64,000 nucleotides of DNA from Paenibacillus castaneae (GTDB lineage: Bacteria; Bacillota; Bacilli; Paenibacillales; Paenibacillaceae), in contig NZ_KZ614144.1 of the NCBI RefSeq assembly GCF_002884445.1, forward strand, positions 2,711,441 to 2,775,440. Reading direction: 5' to 3'. The first letter of the stretch is position 1. Each line of letters opens with the position of its first letter. The notes beneath the pieces were generated by a model. It ran no database searches and was not told where the DNA came from. It saw nothing but the letters and a program-made list of their open reading frames with translations. The translations under genes were made by a program, and so were the position numbers. Positions 19,029 to 28,866 of this stretch are shown here, in pieces.

Positions 19029-20851
19029 TGAGCGCAAGCAGCAAAGCTAAGGCTACGAATAAGAATGCACGCTTCATCTACCAGGATGACGAGCTGATCG
19101 AAAAGCCGTTTAACTGGGGGCAATTACGCCGCTTATTTATGTACATGAAGCCTTATACGAAGGAATTACGGCCGGTTATCTTCATGATGATTCTAGGAAC
19201 GATGACTCGACTCGGCGTACCTGCGCTTGTCATTCTAGCGATTGATGAAGCGATTGCTCCTAAGAATGGAGATACAAGCATACCGAAGCTGATCACAATT
19301 GGATCGCTCATGCTCATTCTATACATTATCCAATGGGCGTCCAACGCGTACCGTATCAAGCACACAAGCATTATCGGCCAAAAGGTTATTTATGATTTAA
19401 GAAATCATTTGTTCCAGCATATTCAGAAGCTGAGCTTTCGCTTCTATGATAAGCGGCCAGCCGGCTCGGTGCTCGTTCGGGTGACGAATGATGTTAATGC
19501 ACTGCAGGATCTGTTCACGAATGGTGTTGTCAACCTTCTCATGGACTGTGTCCAGCTGCTCGGTATCGTTATTATATTGCTTGTATGGAATTTCAAGCTC
19601 GGACTCGCCATTATGATTACAGTTCCGCTTATGTTCCTTGTATCGACGACGCTGCGCAAAAGAATCCGTACTGGTTGGCAGGATGTTCGGATGAGGCAGT
19701 CTCGGATCAACTCTCACCTGAATGAGAGCATTCAAGGCATGAAGGTTACACAGGCATATGTGCAGGAAAGAGATAATATGGGCTTTTTCGATCATATGAA
19801 TACAGATAATCTCAAGTCATGGAACAGAGCCTCAGCGCTTAACCAAACATTAGGCCCAGTCATTGAGATTACAGCGGCTATCGGTACGTTTATCCTATTC
19901 TGGTACGGTACTCATTTGATTCAAGTTGGGGCGATCACAGTAGGGCTGCTTGTTGGTTATGCGAACTACATCGGCAACTTCTGGGACCCTATCAACCGTT
20001 TAGGACAAATGTATTCACAGCTTCTCATTGCAATGGCTTCATCTGAGCGCATATTTGAATTTATTGATGAAGAGCCGACTGTAGGCGAATTAAACAGCGC
20101 GAAAGCCTTGCCGAAAATTAAAGGCGATGTGAAGTTCGACGACATCGTATTTGAATACGAGAAGGGCAGACCAGCTCTCAAGCATGTGACGATAGATGTC
20201 AAAGCGGGACAATCGATAGCGCTAGTCGGCCATACTGGCTCCGGTAAAAGCACGATCATTAACCTGCTTTGCCGCTTCTATGATCCGGTAGAGGGCCGCG
20301 TCCTTATTGACGGCATTGATATTCGCGACATAACAATTGAAAGCCTGCGCTCTCAGGTCGGCATCGTTCTGCAGGATACCTTTATTTTCTCGGGTTCAAT
20401 TCGGGACAATATCCGGTACGGAAGACTGAACGCTACTGATTCTGAGATTGTAAAAGCAGCACAAGCGGTAAATGCGCATGACTTTATTATGGGTCTGCCT
20501 GACGGCTATGACACGCAGGTTGAGGAACGGGGCAATGTGCTTTCCATGGGTCAGCGTCAACTGCTTTCCTTCGCTCGTGCGCTGCTAGCCGATCCGCAAA
20601 TTCTAATTCTAGATGAAGCAACGGCAAGCATTGATACCGAAACAGAGCTGAAAATTCAAGAGGCGCTCAAAATATTGCTAGCCGGCCGTACTTCGTTTAT
20701 GATTGCACATCGTTTGTCTACGATTCGCCATGCGGATGAAATCATTGTGCTCGATCATGGTCAAATTGTTGAACAAGGAAATCATGAATCATTGATCGCG
20801 CATCGCGGTGTTTATAACGGCTTGATTGAAGCGCAATACCGTTTTGTTTAG
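19028..20851 (+). CDS. ABC exporter half-transporter, catalytically complete subunit
   Basis: 607 residues: cytoplasmic N-terminal extension, transmembrane domain, NBD. Walker A GHTGSGKST, Walker B ILILDEATASID with intact Glu, H-loop IAHRLST, but the signature is LSMGQRQ instead of LSGGQ. Paired with the previous gene this gives one consensus ATP site (this Walker A/B plus partner LSGGQ) and one degenerate site (partner Asp plus this LSMGQ). The start codon overlaps the upstream stop by one base. Confidence 0.92.
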   Translation: MSASSKAKATNKNARFIYQDDELIEKPFNWGQLRRLFMYMKPYTKELRPVIFMMILGTMTRLGVPALVILAIDEAIAPKNGDTSIPKLITIGSLMLILYIIQWASNAYRIKHTSIIGQKVIYDLRNHLFQHIQKLSFRFYDKRPAGSVLVRVTNDVNALQDLFTNGVVNLLMDCVQLLGIVIILLVWNFKLGLAIMITVPLMFLVSTTLRKRIRTGWQDVRMRQSRINSHLNESIQGMKVTQAYVQERDNMGFFDHMNTDNLKSWNRASALNQTLGPVIEITAAIGTFILFWYGTHLIQVGAITVGLLVGYANYIGNFWDPINRLGQMYSQLLIAMASSERIFEFIDEEPTVGELNSAKALPKIKGDVKFDDIVFEYEKGRPALKHVTIDVKAGQSIALVGHTGSGKSTIINLLCRFYDPVEGRVLIDGIDIRDITIESLRSQVGIVLQDTFIFSGSIRDNIRYGRLNATDSEIVKAAQAVNAHDFIMGLPDGYDTQVEERGNVLSMGQRQLLSFARALLADPQILILDEATASIDTETELKIQEALKILLAGRTSFMIAHRLSTIRHADEIIVLDHGQIVEQGNHESLIAHRGVYNGLIEAQYRFV

Positions 20852-20884
20852 AAACAATTCATGAAAAAAGTTGATTTTTGCATA

Positions 20885-20981
20885 GGGAACCTCCACAATG
20901 GAAGAAAAAAACGAACCGACGCTCTATTGCACATTATGTTCAGATGCGATAGAGAAGTCGGCTTGCTTCCAGGAGGTTCTC
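20885..20981 (+). promoter_or_regulatory. Structured leader of purT that can hide its ribosome site
   Basis: The purT ribosome site AGGAGG lies in the 3' arm GGAGGTTCTC (20972-20981), which pairs with GGGAACCTCC at 20885-20894 (one G-U pair). An inner stem pairs CCGACgCTCTAT (20916-20927) with ATAGAGaaGTCGG (20949-20961). A loop of about 21 bases caps it. A PurR-box-like CGAAC lies at 20912. It does not match the riboswitch consensus motifs I can recall. Confidence 0.55.
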
Positions 20982-20988
20982 TTTCGTT

Positions 20989-22170
20989 ATGTATGGATCA
21001 CCATTAACATCAAATGCTCGTAAATTATTGCTTCTAGGCTCTGGCGAGCTTGGAAAAGAGGTTGTTCTGGAGGCTCAGCGATTAGGCGTCGAGACGATTG
21101 CAGTAGATCGTTATGCGAACGCACCAGCAATGGCGGTTGCCCATCGCAGCTATACGGCAGACATGCTGGACGGAGAAGCGATCCGGCGAATTATTGAGCA
21201 GGAGCGCCCTGATTATATTGTTCCTGAGATTGAAGCGATTGCAACAGAAACATTGCTGGAGCTGGAACAGGAAGGACATCACGTTATTCCGACGGCTCGC
21301 GCAGCACGCTTAACGATGGACCGCGAAGGAATTCGCCGCCTTGCTGCAGAGACGCTGGAGCTTCCAACTGCTCCTTATCGGTTTGCGGATTCGCTCGAAG
21401 AGCTGACGCAGGCGGCAGCCGAGCTTGGTTTCCCGTGCGTAATCAAACCGATAATGAGCTCATCAGGCAAAGGACAGAGCGTATGCCGATCAGAGGCGGA
21501 ACTGGAGAGCTGCTGGAGCTATGCGATGGAGGGCGGCCGAGCGAAGAAGCAGCGCATTATCGTAGAAGGCTTTATCACATTCGAATCCGAAATCACGCTT
21601 CTGACTGTAAGATCTGTATCCGGTACGAGCTATTGCCCGCCGATCGGTCATGTGCAGAAGGATGGCGATTACATCGAATCCTGGCAGCCGCATGAAATGT
21701 CAGCGGAGCAAATCGCGCAAGCAGAACAAATTGCGTTGCGAATTACGGATGAGCTTGGGGGCTATGGCATTTATGGCGTTGAGCTGTTCATTACGCAGGA
21801 TGGCGTACTCTTCAGCGAGGTTTCTCCGCGTCCGCATGACACAGGCATGGTAACGATGGCAACGCAGGATTTATCCGAATTTGCGCTTCATGTGCGCGCG
21901 ATTCTCGGGTTCCCTATTCCAACGCTTCGTTTGCTGTCGCCAGGCGCTTCTCATACGCTGAAAGCGGATCGTGAGTCCTCTTCATTCCGAATTGGCGGTA
22001 TTGAGGAGGCTTTGGCTGTTCCTAACGTGCAGGTTCGTCTATTCGGCAAGCCGGAGACGAAGGTAGGCCGTCGTATGGCCGTTGCGCTCAGCACGGCGTC
22101 AGATGTCGAGCAAGCGCGCCACACGGCTCGCATTGCCGCTGAAGCTCTTTATATCGAATATGATCATTAA
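20989..22170 (+). CDS. purT: Formate-dependent phosphoribosylglycinamide formyltransferase
   Basis: 393-residue ATP-grasp enzyme that forms formyl-GAR from GAR, formate and ATP in purine synthesis. The N-terminal [20 protein letters not shown], the central [11 protein letters not shown], and [27 protein letters not shown] are typical of PurT. The start is ATG 20989 behind AGGAGG. It stands alone, with the structured leader described above. Confidence 0.95.
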   Translation: MYGSPLTSNARKLLLLGSGELGKEVVLEAQRLGVETIAVDRYANAPAMAVAHRSYTADMLDGEAIRRIIEQERPDYIVPEIEAIATETLLELEQEGHHVIPTARAARLTMDREGIRRLAAETLELPTAPYRFADSLEELTQAAAELGFPCVIKPIMSSSGKGQSVCRSEAELESCWSYAMEGGRAKKQRIIVEGFITFESEITLLTVRSVSGTSYCPPIGHVQKDGDYIESWQPHEMSAEQIAQAEQIALRITDELGGYGIYGVELFITQDGVLFSEVSPRPHDTGMVTMATQDLSEFALHVRAILGFPIPTLRLLSPGASHTLKADRESSSFRIGGIEEALAVPNVQVRLFGKPETKVGRRMAVALSTASDVEQARHTARIAAEALYIEYDH

Positions 22171-22241
22171 TTGTTAAATAAATAGGCATTTAGATGTGTT
22201 GAATCAGAAGTTCAGTTTAAAAACGAGGGAGTAGAACGACG

Positions 22242-22529
22242 ATGGCCAAGAAACGCAAACAAACGAACCAGCATCCAGCAAAGCAGCAATCTCAGCAATC
22301 TTCCAAAGCTGAAAAAGATAACCCCGTATTGCTAAATGAGCTGCTTAATCCTGAGATTGTAAGCAAGCTTAAAGCGCAAGCAGAGGAAATGAAGCAGACC
22401 GAGGCCAATAAGAAAGAGGAAATTCGCAAGCAGGAGGAAGAGAAGAAGAAGCAGGAACAGAAGCGGTTAGAAAATGATTTTGCTTATTTGCTGGACAATA
22501 GTGATCCATCCTGGTCTAAGCATAAATAG
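22242..22529 (+). CDS. YqkE-like small charged protein (DUF3886)
   Basis: 95 residues, very rich in Lys, Glu and Gln. It has the pattern LLNPEIVSKLKAQAEEMK followed by a long charged helix KKEEIRKQEEEKKKQEQKR, and resembles Bacillus YqkE. A coiled coil is probable. Role unknown. It is preceded by GAGGGAG. Confidence 0.72.
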   Translation: MAKKRKQTNQHPAKQQSQQSSKAEKDNPVLLNELLNPEIVSKLKAQAEEMKQTEANKKEEIRKQEEEKKKQEQKRLENDFAYLLDNSDPSWSKHK

Positions 22530-22534
22530 CAGGA

Positions 22535-22720
22535 TTAGGTGGAGGATGTCTTCTTTTCTTCAAAATGCATACAGGGATTGCCTGAGGATGATAATACAAC
22601 GCTGCTTGGCATTTGTTGTGTCTTGAATCCAAAGGCTTTGCAGCCTTTAGGGGATTTAGGGTCCCATGTCACATAATAATGTTTGCATTTCAAACAATTT
22701 ATACGCTGTATAGGGTTCAT
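22535..22720 (-). CDS. Small zinc-ribbon-like protein
   Basis: 61 residues: MNPIQRINCLKCKHYYVTWD, then PKGCKAFGFKTQQMPS and SSGNPCMHFE. Four cysteines (C-x2-C ... C ... C) suggest a metal site. Homologues I recall are sometimes labelled uracil-DNA glycosylase-like, but nothing here supports catalysis. The ATG at 22720 has AGAGGT upstream; the further ATG at 22756 has none. It is convergent with yqkE with only 5 bases between. Confidence 0.65.
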   Translation of the reverse strand: MNPIQRINCLKCKHYYVTWDPKSPKGCKAFGFKTQQMPSSVVLSSSGNPCMHFEEKKTSST

Positions 22721-23644
22721 TTGAATACCTCTTTTATCCGTGAAGGGTTTATCCATACATTACAATTAAGTATTTATGGTATACCATCTGGCGCTATTGA
22801 GCAACAGCTTCACGGATAATGAGGATGTGAAAGAAAGTAGACTTCATTCCGCTTCTTGTTTTGCAGTACCTCACTTTATCCCTCCCTAATACCCATGTTG
22901 CCTCCTGCTGTACTCATAATTTGAACAATAAAATAAACCATTATTTCAATCCCGAAATACTTTTCAATCCCGAAATACCAGCTTTAACGCTTGTTTGAAG
23001 TGGTTAATTATGAGATAAATATATGCTATCATACATAAATCCGATTAAACTGCAAAACATGCTAACAGCGTATCCTTGTGGAGCTCCTTTATGCAATTGG
23101 TTGTATTGTCTGTGTTTAACCGTTTGTTCTGTGGTCGAAGCTTATATAAGAACAGCGTTTATTTATGAATTGAGTTACAATATCATTTCGACAGAATGCC
23201 ATTTATTATTTCGGTCGCTTGCTTGCAACTGGCAAAGTATTCGATTTAGTGGGACAATTATAGTTAGAAATCAAATTTGTTTTCAAGAACCGTTGTTAGT
23301 GAGTCTGCCTAATGTTATTATCACAACTATGTGGTAAGAACAATTATCGAAAACGGTATTATAGCTTATTGAACAGTATTCGGAGTGGTGCCGCGTAACA
23401 GTTGCATTATTATCAGCTCATCGTTAATATAATGGTTCGCCGTGAATTCGATGCTGTACAGTTATTTTGGCTGGGGACACCGAACGTAAATGAGGGACAA
23501 TCGTTTCCGAAATCTCTAATTGTGCTTACTTGATAGGGGCCTTTTGCAGCAGCCATTTGCTTTGAAGTCTTTACGAAACAGGACATTTTGAATTAAAATA
23601 GCTTGAAGATACGGAAACGCGTGACTACAGATTGGGGGACGCTC
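22721..23644. other. Long intergenic stretch without a supported gene
   Basis: Holds a perfect 12-base inverted repeat TTATCCGTGAAG (22734-22745) / CTTCACGGATAA (22808-22819), the palindrome ATGGTATACCAT (22776-22787) between the arms, and a short tandem repeat of CAATCCCGAAATA near 22947-22980. Open frames here (for example 23023-23337) have no ribosome site or recognisable protein. The parE promoter must lie in the distal part. Confidence 0.55.
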
Positions 23645-25615
23645 ATGACGGAGCAAACAGATCTCTTCGCAAATACAGCGGCCGCAAACCGAAATTACGA
23701 GGCCGATGACATACAAGTGCTTGAAGGCTTGACCGCAGTTCGCAAAAGACCGGGCATGTACATAGGAAGTACAAGCAGCTCTGGACTGCATCATTTGGTT
23801 TGGGAAATCGTTGATAATGCGGTAGATGAACATTTAGCTAAATTTTGTTCGGCTATTGATATTACGTTGCACAAGAATGGTTCAGTAACGGTTCATGATA
23901 ATGGACGGGGCATTCCTACCGGCATGCATAAGACCGGTATACCGACACCACAAGTTGTTTTTACGATTCTGCATGCAGGAGGCAAGTTCGGCGGCAGCGG
24001 ATATAAGAAGTCAGGAGGCTTGCACGGCGTTGGCGCATCCGTTACTAACGCATTGTCCGAATGGCTTGAGGTAGATATTTATCGCGATGGCAAAATTCAT
24101 AGACAGCGTTTCGAGTATTGGGTAGACGAAGCGGGCAAGGAGCATGTCGGTGAACCCGTACGCGGCCTGGAAATTATCGGTACAACAAATCGCACGGGAA
24201 CGAAGGTTACGTTTAAACCTGACGGCCGTGTTTTTCAGAATGGGACAAACCTTAGCTACGACACATTAGCAGAGCGGCTGCAGGAAATTGCTTTTTTGAA
24301 CTCGGGACTGAAGGTATCGATCAAAGATGACCGCAGCGGCAAGCATGATGAGTTCCATTATGAAGGCGGCGCGCGGCAATTTGTTCAATTTTTGAATGAG
24401 GACAAGACTGTGCTGCATGATGTCATTCATTTTGCTGGCGAACGTGATGATATAGAGGTTGAGATTGCGCTGCAATATAATGACGGCTATACCGAAACCA
24501 TTGCTTCGTTCGTTAACTCCATCCCTACACGCGGCGGCGGAACCCATGAGACTGGTTTTAAAACCGCTTATACTCGGGTCATGAATGATTATGCACGCAA
24601 AGCTGCTATGCTTAAGGAAAAAGACAAGAATCTTGAGGGCAATGACCTTCGTGAAGGCATGATGGTCGTCATCAATATTAAGATGTCTGAGGTGGAATTC
24701 GTCGGCCAGACGAAAGATCAGCTCGGAAGCTCATCTGCAAGAAGCGCAGTAGATGCGATTGTTTCGGACAAAATGCAAGTGTTTCTTGAGGAAAATCCGC
24801 AAGTAGCCCAAATGCTGCTTAAGAAGTCGCTGCAAGCATCGAAAGCGCGCGAAGCAGCGCGCAAAGCCCGCGAGGAAATTCGCAGCGGCAAGAAAAAGAG
24901 CGAGAGCTCTAACCTGAACGGCAAGCTTACGCCAGCTCAATCCAAGGATTATACGCGTACAGAGCTGTTTATCGTGGAAGGCGATTCTGCAGGCGGTTCA
25001 GCTAAGCAGGGCAGAGATTCGAAATATCAGGCTTTGCTCCCGCTCAAAGGCAAGCCGATGAATCCGGAGAAGGCAAAGCTGCTTGATATATTGAAAAATG
25101 ATGAATATAAAGCGATTATCTCCGCTATCGGCGCCGGCGTCGGCTCCGAATTTGTGGCAGAAGAATGCAACTATAATAAAATTATTATCATGACGGATGC
25201 AGATACAGACGGCGCTCATATTCAAGTGCTGCTGCTTACTTTCTTTTATCGTTATATGAAGCCATTAATCGATTTGGGACGCGTATTTATCGCTCAACCG
25301 CCATTGTATAAATTAACTCGTAAATCAGGTAAGCTGGAGACGATTCGTTATGCATGGACGGACGAGCAGCTCCAAAACTATTTGAAGGAATTCGGTAAAA
25401 ACTATGAGCTGCAGCGTTATAAAGGGCTAGGCGAGATGAACCCCGATCAGCTGTGGGAAACGACGATGGATCCTGAGAAAAGAACGCTGCTTCAAGTTCA
25501 AATCGAGGATGCCGCGAAAGCCGAGCGGAGAGTATCGACCCTTATGGGAGATAAGGTCGATCCGCGTAAACGCTGGATTGTCGAGAATGTCGACTTTATG
25601 GAATATGAGGAATAG
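23645..25615 (+). CDS. parE: DNA topoisomerase IV subunit B
   Basis: 656-residue type IIA topoisomerase ATPase subunit. GHKL motifs EIVDNAVDEH, DNGRGIPTGMH and GGLHGVGASVTNALS are visible. The TOPRIM domain has VEGDSAGGSAKQGRD and MTDADTDGAHIQ. It is followed by parC 11 bases later, which favours ParE over GyrB. The ATG at 23645 follows TGGGGGA. Confidence 0.94.
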   Translation: MTEQTDLFANTAAANRNYEADDIQVLEGLTAVRKRPGMYIGSTSSSGLHHLVWEIVDNAVDEHLAKFCSAIDITLHKNGSVTVHDNGRGIPTGMHKTGIPTPQVVFTILHAGGKFGGSGYKKSGGLHGVGASVTNALSEWLEVDIYRDGKIHRQRFEYWVDEAGKEHVGEPVRGLEIIGTTNRTGTKVTFKPDGRVFQNGTNLSYDTLAERLQEIAFLNSGLKVSIKDDRSGKHDEFHYEGGARQFVQFLNEDKTVLHDVIHFAGERDDIEVEIALQYNDGYTETIASFVNSIPTRGGGTHETGFKTAYTRVMNDYARKAAMLKEKDKNLEGNDLREGMMVVINIKMSEVEFVGQTKDQLGSSSARSAVDAIVSDKMQVFLEENPQVAQMLLKKSLQASKAREAARKAREEIRSGKKKSESSNLNGKLTPAQSKDYTRTELFIVEGDSAGGSAKQGRDSKYQALLPLKGKPMNPEKAKLLDILKNDEYKAIISAIGAGVGSEFVAEECNYNKIIIMTDADTDGAHIQVLLLTFFYRYMKPLIDLGRVFIAQPPLYKLTRKSGKLETIRYAWTDEQLQNYLKEFGKNYELQRYKGLGEMNPDQLWETTMDPEKRTLLQVQIEDAAKAERRVSTLMGDKVDPRKRWIVENVDFMEYEE

Positions 25616-25626
25616 GGGGCTGACAT

Positions 25627-28089
25627 ATGAGTATGCTGGAACAGTTTTTGCCAGCGTTTCTTGAGGAAGTAGTAGGAGATCGCTTCGGACGCTATTCAAA
25701 GTATATCATTCAGGACCGGGCGATTCCTGATGTTCGAGATGGCTTGAAGCCCGTGCAGCGGCGTATCCTTTACGCGATGTACGATTCTGGCAATACACCG
25801 GATAAGCAATACCGCAAATCGGCCAAAACGGTCGGTGACGTGATGGGTAACTATCACCCGCATGGCGATTCATCGATTTATGAAGGCATGGTTCGGATGG
25901 CTCAGCCTTGGAAGATGGGGCATCCTTTAGTAGATGGACATGGAAACTGGGGCTCGCAGGATGACGATCCCGCTGCAGCGATGCGTTATACGGAAGCACG
26001 TTTATCGACGATCGCGATGGAACTGCTGCGTGATATCGAGAAACGGACTGTTCAATTTAAGGATAATTTCGATAATACGACAAAGGAGCCGGTTGTACTG
26101 CCGTCGAGGTATCCCAATTTGCTCGTCAACGGGACCAGCGGCATCTCTGCCGGCTTTGCTACGGAAATACCGCCCCATAACCTTAGAGAGGTCATCGATG
26201 CCTGTATCGCCCTAATGGGGCGTCCTGAGATGACGCTTGAAGAGCTGATGGCTTACGTGAAGGGACCCGATTTCCCAACTGGCGGAATCATCATGGGTGA
26301 AGAAGGTATTCGTGATGCTTATGCTACGGGCAAAGGGCGAATCTATATTCGAAGCAAGACAGCGATTGAAGATATGCGCGGCGGCAAGCAGCAGCTCGTT
26401 ATTACAGAAATTCCTTATCAGGTCGTTAAGTCTCGGCTTGTTACAGCGATGGAGAACATCCGCATCGAGAAGAAAGTAGAAGGCATAGCGGAAGTGCGCG
26501 ATGAGAGCGGACGCAATGGTCTACGAATTGTGGTGGAGTTCAAGAAAGATGCGGACGCGCAAGGAATACTTGCCTATTTGTTTAAGAAAACCGATTTGCA
26601 AGTTGCTTATAGCTTCAATATGGTAGCCATTGTGAACAAAGCGCCAATGCAGCTTGGAATAAAGCAAATCCTGTCGGCGTACATCGAGCATCAGAAGGAA
26701 GTTGTCACATTCCGCACGAAGTACGATCTGGAGAAAGCTGAAGACCGTGCACATGTTGTAGAAGGGCTTGTAAAAGCACTCAATATATTGGATGAAGTCA
26801 TTGCAACGATCAAAGCATCCAAAAACCGCGCCAATGCGCAAGAGAACCTGATTGCAACTTATGGCTTTACGGAGCGTCAAGCGGATGCGATTCTAACCTT
26901 GCAGTTATATCGCTTAACGAATTTGGAAATTACAACGCTTGAGAAAGAGCTGAAGGAAGCTCAGAAAAAAATTGCTTACTTAAAGTCAATTTTGGCAAGC
27001 GACAAGAAGCTGATCGGCGTGATAAAGGATGAGCTGACCGAAATTCGCACCAAATACGGTATTGATCGCCGTTCTGATCTGCGAGGAGAAATTGAGGAGC
27101 TTAAGGTTAATCTTGAGGTAATGGTGACGTCCGAGGATGTTCTGGTTACGCTTAGCAACGATGGTTATGTGAAACGGACCAGCATGCTTTCCTTTACGAG
27201 ATCAGGCGGAGAACTGGAAAGCTCCGGCGTCAAGGGCGGTGACTTTATTCGAGATCTGCTTGAGGTCAATACGATCGATAATCTTCTATTGTTCACCCGC
27301 AAAGGCCAATATTACTTATTGCCTGTCCATCAAATTCCTGAGTTTAAGTGGAAGGATACGGGAACAGCAATCGTGAATGTGGTTCCGATTCCGAAGGATG
27401 ATTCAATCGTAAGCGTCATACCGATTAAAGATATAGCAGCATCGACCGCTTCACTCGTATTTGTAACGAAGCGGGGGCAGGTTAAACGAACAGAGCTTAA
27501 GGAATATGCAACGACAAGATCAACGGCTGTCGCAGCCTGCAAGGTAAGTGATGGCGATGAAATTATTCGTGTCGTTCTCAGCGACAGCGCTAAACATATT
27601 CTGCTCGTTACGAAGCTTGGGATGAGTATCCGGTTTGTGGAGACGGAAGTAAATCCAATGGGTAGAGTGGCTACTGGTGTAAGAGGCATACAGCTTAAGG
27701 ATGGAGACGAGCTTATCGCCGCGGAATGGGTTGCAGAGGATGAAGGCGAAATACTCGTCATTACGGATATCGGCTTTGCCAAACGATCCCTTCTGCTCGA
27801 TTATCCGATTCAAGGCCGGGGCGGCAAGGGCGTTCAAACCTTTGAATTTAAGGAAGGCAAGCGAGTTCGTCCGAATGGATCAGCGCTTGTGGCTGCCCAT
27901 TATTGCAAAGAAGCGAAAGAGATCGTAGCCATAACCGCATCTGGAGCTAAGCTTGCAGCTCTCTCTGAGAAAGCTCCAATTGAGGATCGCAAAGCGATAG
28001 GGAAATTAATATTCCCTGTAGAGAAGAATGATCTTATTACGAGCACGCTCACTCGTCCTATTACGGACACTAATCAAAAGGGCGATTAG
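25627..28089 (+). CDS. parC: DNA topoisomerase IV subunit A
   Basis: 820 residues. The winged-helix breakage domain contains [28 protein letters not shown] and the active-site Tyr in [13 protein letters not shown] coiled-coil and C-gate follow, then a C-terminal beta-pinwheel ([32 protein letters not shown] repeats). Co-transcribed with parE. Its final 20 bases overlap the opposite-strand small gene. Confidence 0.95.
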   Translation: MSMLEQFLPAFLEEVVGDRFGRYSKYIIQDRAIPDVRDGLKPVQRRILYAMYDSGNTPDKQYRKSAKTVGDVMGNYHPHGDSSIYEGMVRMAQPWKMGHPLVDGHGNWGSQDDDPAAAMRYTEARLSTIAMELLRDIEKRTVQFKDNFDNTTKEPVVLPSRYPNLLVNGTSGISAGFATEIPPHNLREVIDACIALMGRPEMTLEELMAYVKGPDFPTGGIIMGEEGIRDAYATGKGRIYIRSKTAIEDMRGGKQQLVITEIPYQVVKSRLVTAMENIRIEKKVEGIAEVRDESGRNGLRIVVEFKKDADAQGILAYLFKKTDLQVAYSFNMVAIVNKAPMQLGIKQILSAYIEHQKEVVTFRTKYDLEKAEDRAHVVEGLVKALNILDEVIATIKASKNRANAQENLIATYGFTERQADAILTLQLYRLTNLEITTLEKELKEAQKKIAYLKSILASDKKLIGVIKDELTEIRTKYGIDRRSDLRGEIEELKVNLEVMVTSEDVLVTLSNDGYVKRTSMLSFTRSGGELESSGVKGGDFIRDLLEVNTIDNLLLFTRKGQYYLLPVHQIPEFKWKDTGTAIVNVVPIPKDDSIVSVIPIKDIAASTASLVFVTKRGQVKRTELKEYATTRSTAVAACKVSDGDEIIRVVLSDSAKHILLVTKLGMSIRFVETEVNPMGRVATGVRGIQLKDGDELIAAEWVAEDEGEILVITDIGFAKRSLLLDYPIQGRGGKGVQTFEFKEGKRVRPNGSALVAAHYCKEAKEIVAITASGAKLAALSEKAPIEDRKAIGKLIFPVEKNDLITSTLTRPITDTNQKGD

Positions 28090-28276
28090 GCGGATCAAAC
28101 CGTTCGATCACTTCTAAAATAGCTTCAAGCATGACCCACAATGGTACTAGCTCATCCGGGCGGTCAAGCCATTGTGGGTCTTTTATGATGCCATATTCTT
28201 TTGTTTTTTTGATGATAGCCGCTTTTTTTTCATCCACCTGGGTCACGCTCCTTAACCGTTGTATAAAAGACATCAT
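28070..28276 (-). CDS. Small protein of unknown function, convergent with parC
   Basis: 68 residues ([19 protein letters not shown] ... PEELVPLW-like [21 protein letters not shown]). The C-terminus overlaps the parC 3' end by 20 bases. The start is uncertain because no clear ribosome site precedes the ATG codons. It looks like a real soluble protein by composition but has no family I recognise. Confidence 0.5.
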   Translation of the reverse strand: MMSFIQRLRSVTQVDEKKAAIIKKTKEYGIIKDPQWLDRPDELVPLWVMLEAILEVIERFDPPNRPFD

Positions 28277-28438
28277 TCTGGGCTTTCGCCACATTGTATG
28301 TCTAATGCTGTCAAATGGTTCGGTTTTGTATCGATTAATAGCGCAAATTATTAATTGTATTAACCTTTTATTCAACAAAAAAGACTGATATAATAAGAAA
28401 CAAATAGGTGAAATTTGACAGGAGGCAGGTGTGAGGGC

Positions 28439-28843
28439 ATGTTAACTGATGAATTTACTCGATTGTGGACGAAGCTTTCGCGAGAATGGAAAAACAATTT
28501 AGAGCAATCACTTGCTCCTTTAACAGAAGGGCAACTGAATGTGCTTGAGCTGCTGATGCAGCATCAGCCGATGAAGCCATCGGATCTGCTTCAATATTTG
28601 TCTACTACGCCTGCAGCAATAACAACGCTGCTTGATCGAATGGAACGCAATGAGCTGATTGAACGGACGAGAGACGATAATGATCGAAGAATCGTATGGG
28701 TGAATCTTTCGGAGAAGGGCAAGGCTGAGACGGAACGCGGAACAGCGATTCGAACTGAAATCATGGAAATGTCGCTGGACCGCATATCCTCTCATAATCA
28801 GCAGCTGCTTGTTTACCTATTAGGGAAAGTGGCCAATCTTTAA
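28439..28843 (+). CDS. MarR-family transcriptional regulator
   Basis: 134 residues with a winged-helix: LNVLELLMQHQPMKPSDLLQ, TTPAAITTLLDRMERNELIER, and the wing TRDDNDRRIVWVNLSEKGKAE. The ATG at 28439 follows GGAGGCAGG. There is no obvious target gene on the same strand; the CapA-like gene lies convergent, so autoregulation or a distant target is possible. Confidence 0.9.
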   Translation: MLTDEFTRLWTKLSREWKNNLEQSLAPLTEGQLNVLELLMQHQPMKPSDLLQYLSTTPAAITTLLDRMERNELIERTRDDNDRRIVWVNLSEKGKAETERGTAIRTEIMEMSLDRISSHNQQLLVYLLGKVANL

Positions 28844-28866
28844 CGAAATATAATGCATTTCTCTGT

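Noticed and set aside
23023..23337. 104-codon frame upstream of parE
   Set aside because: No ribosome site, odd composition (many Cys, Leu, Tyr), no domain; treated as intergenic.
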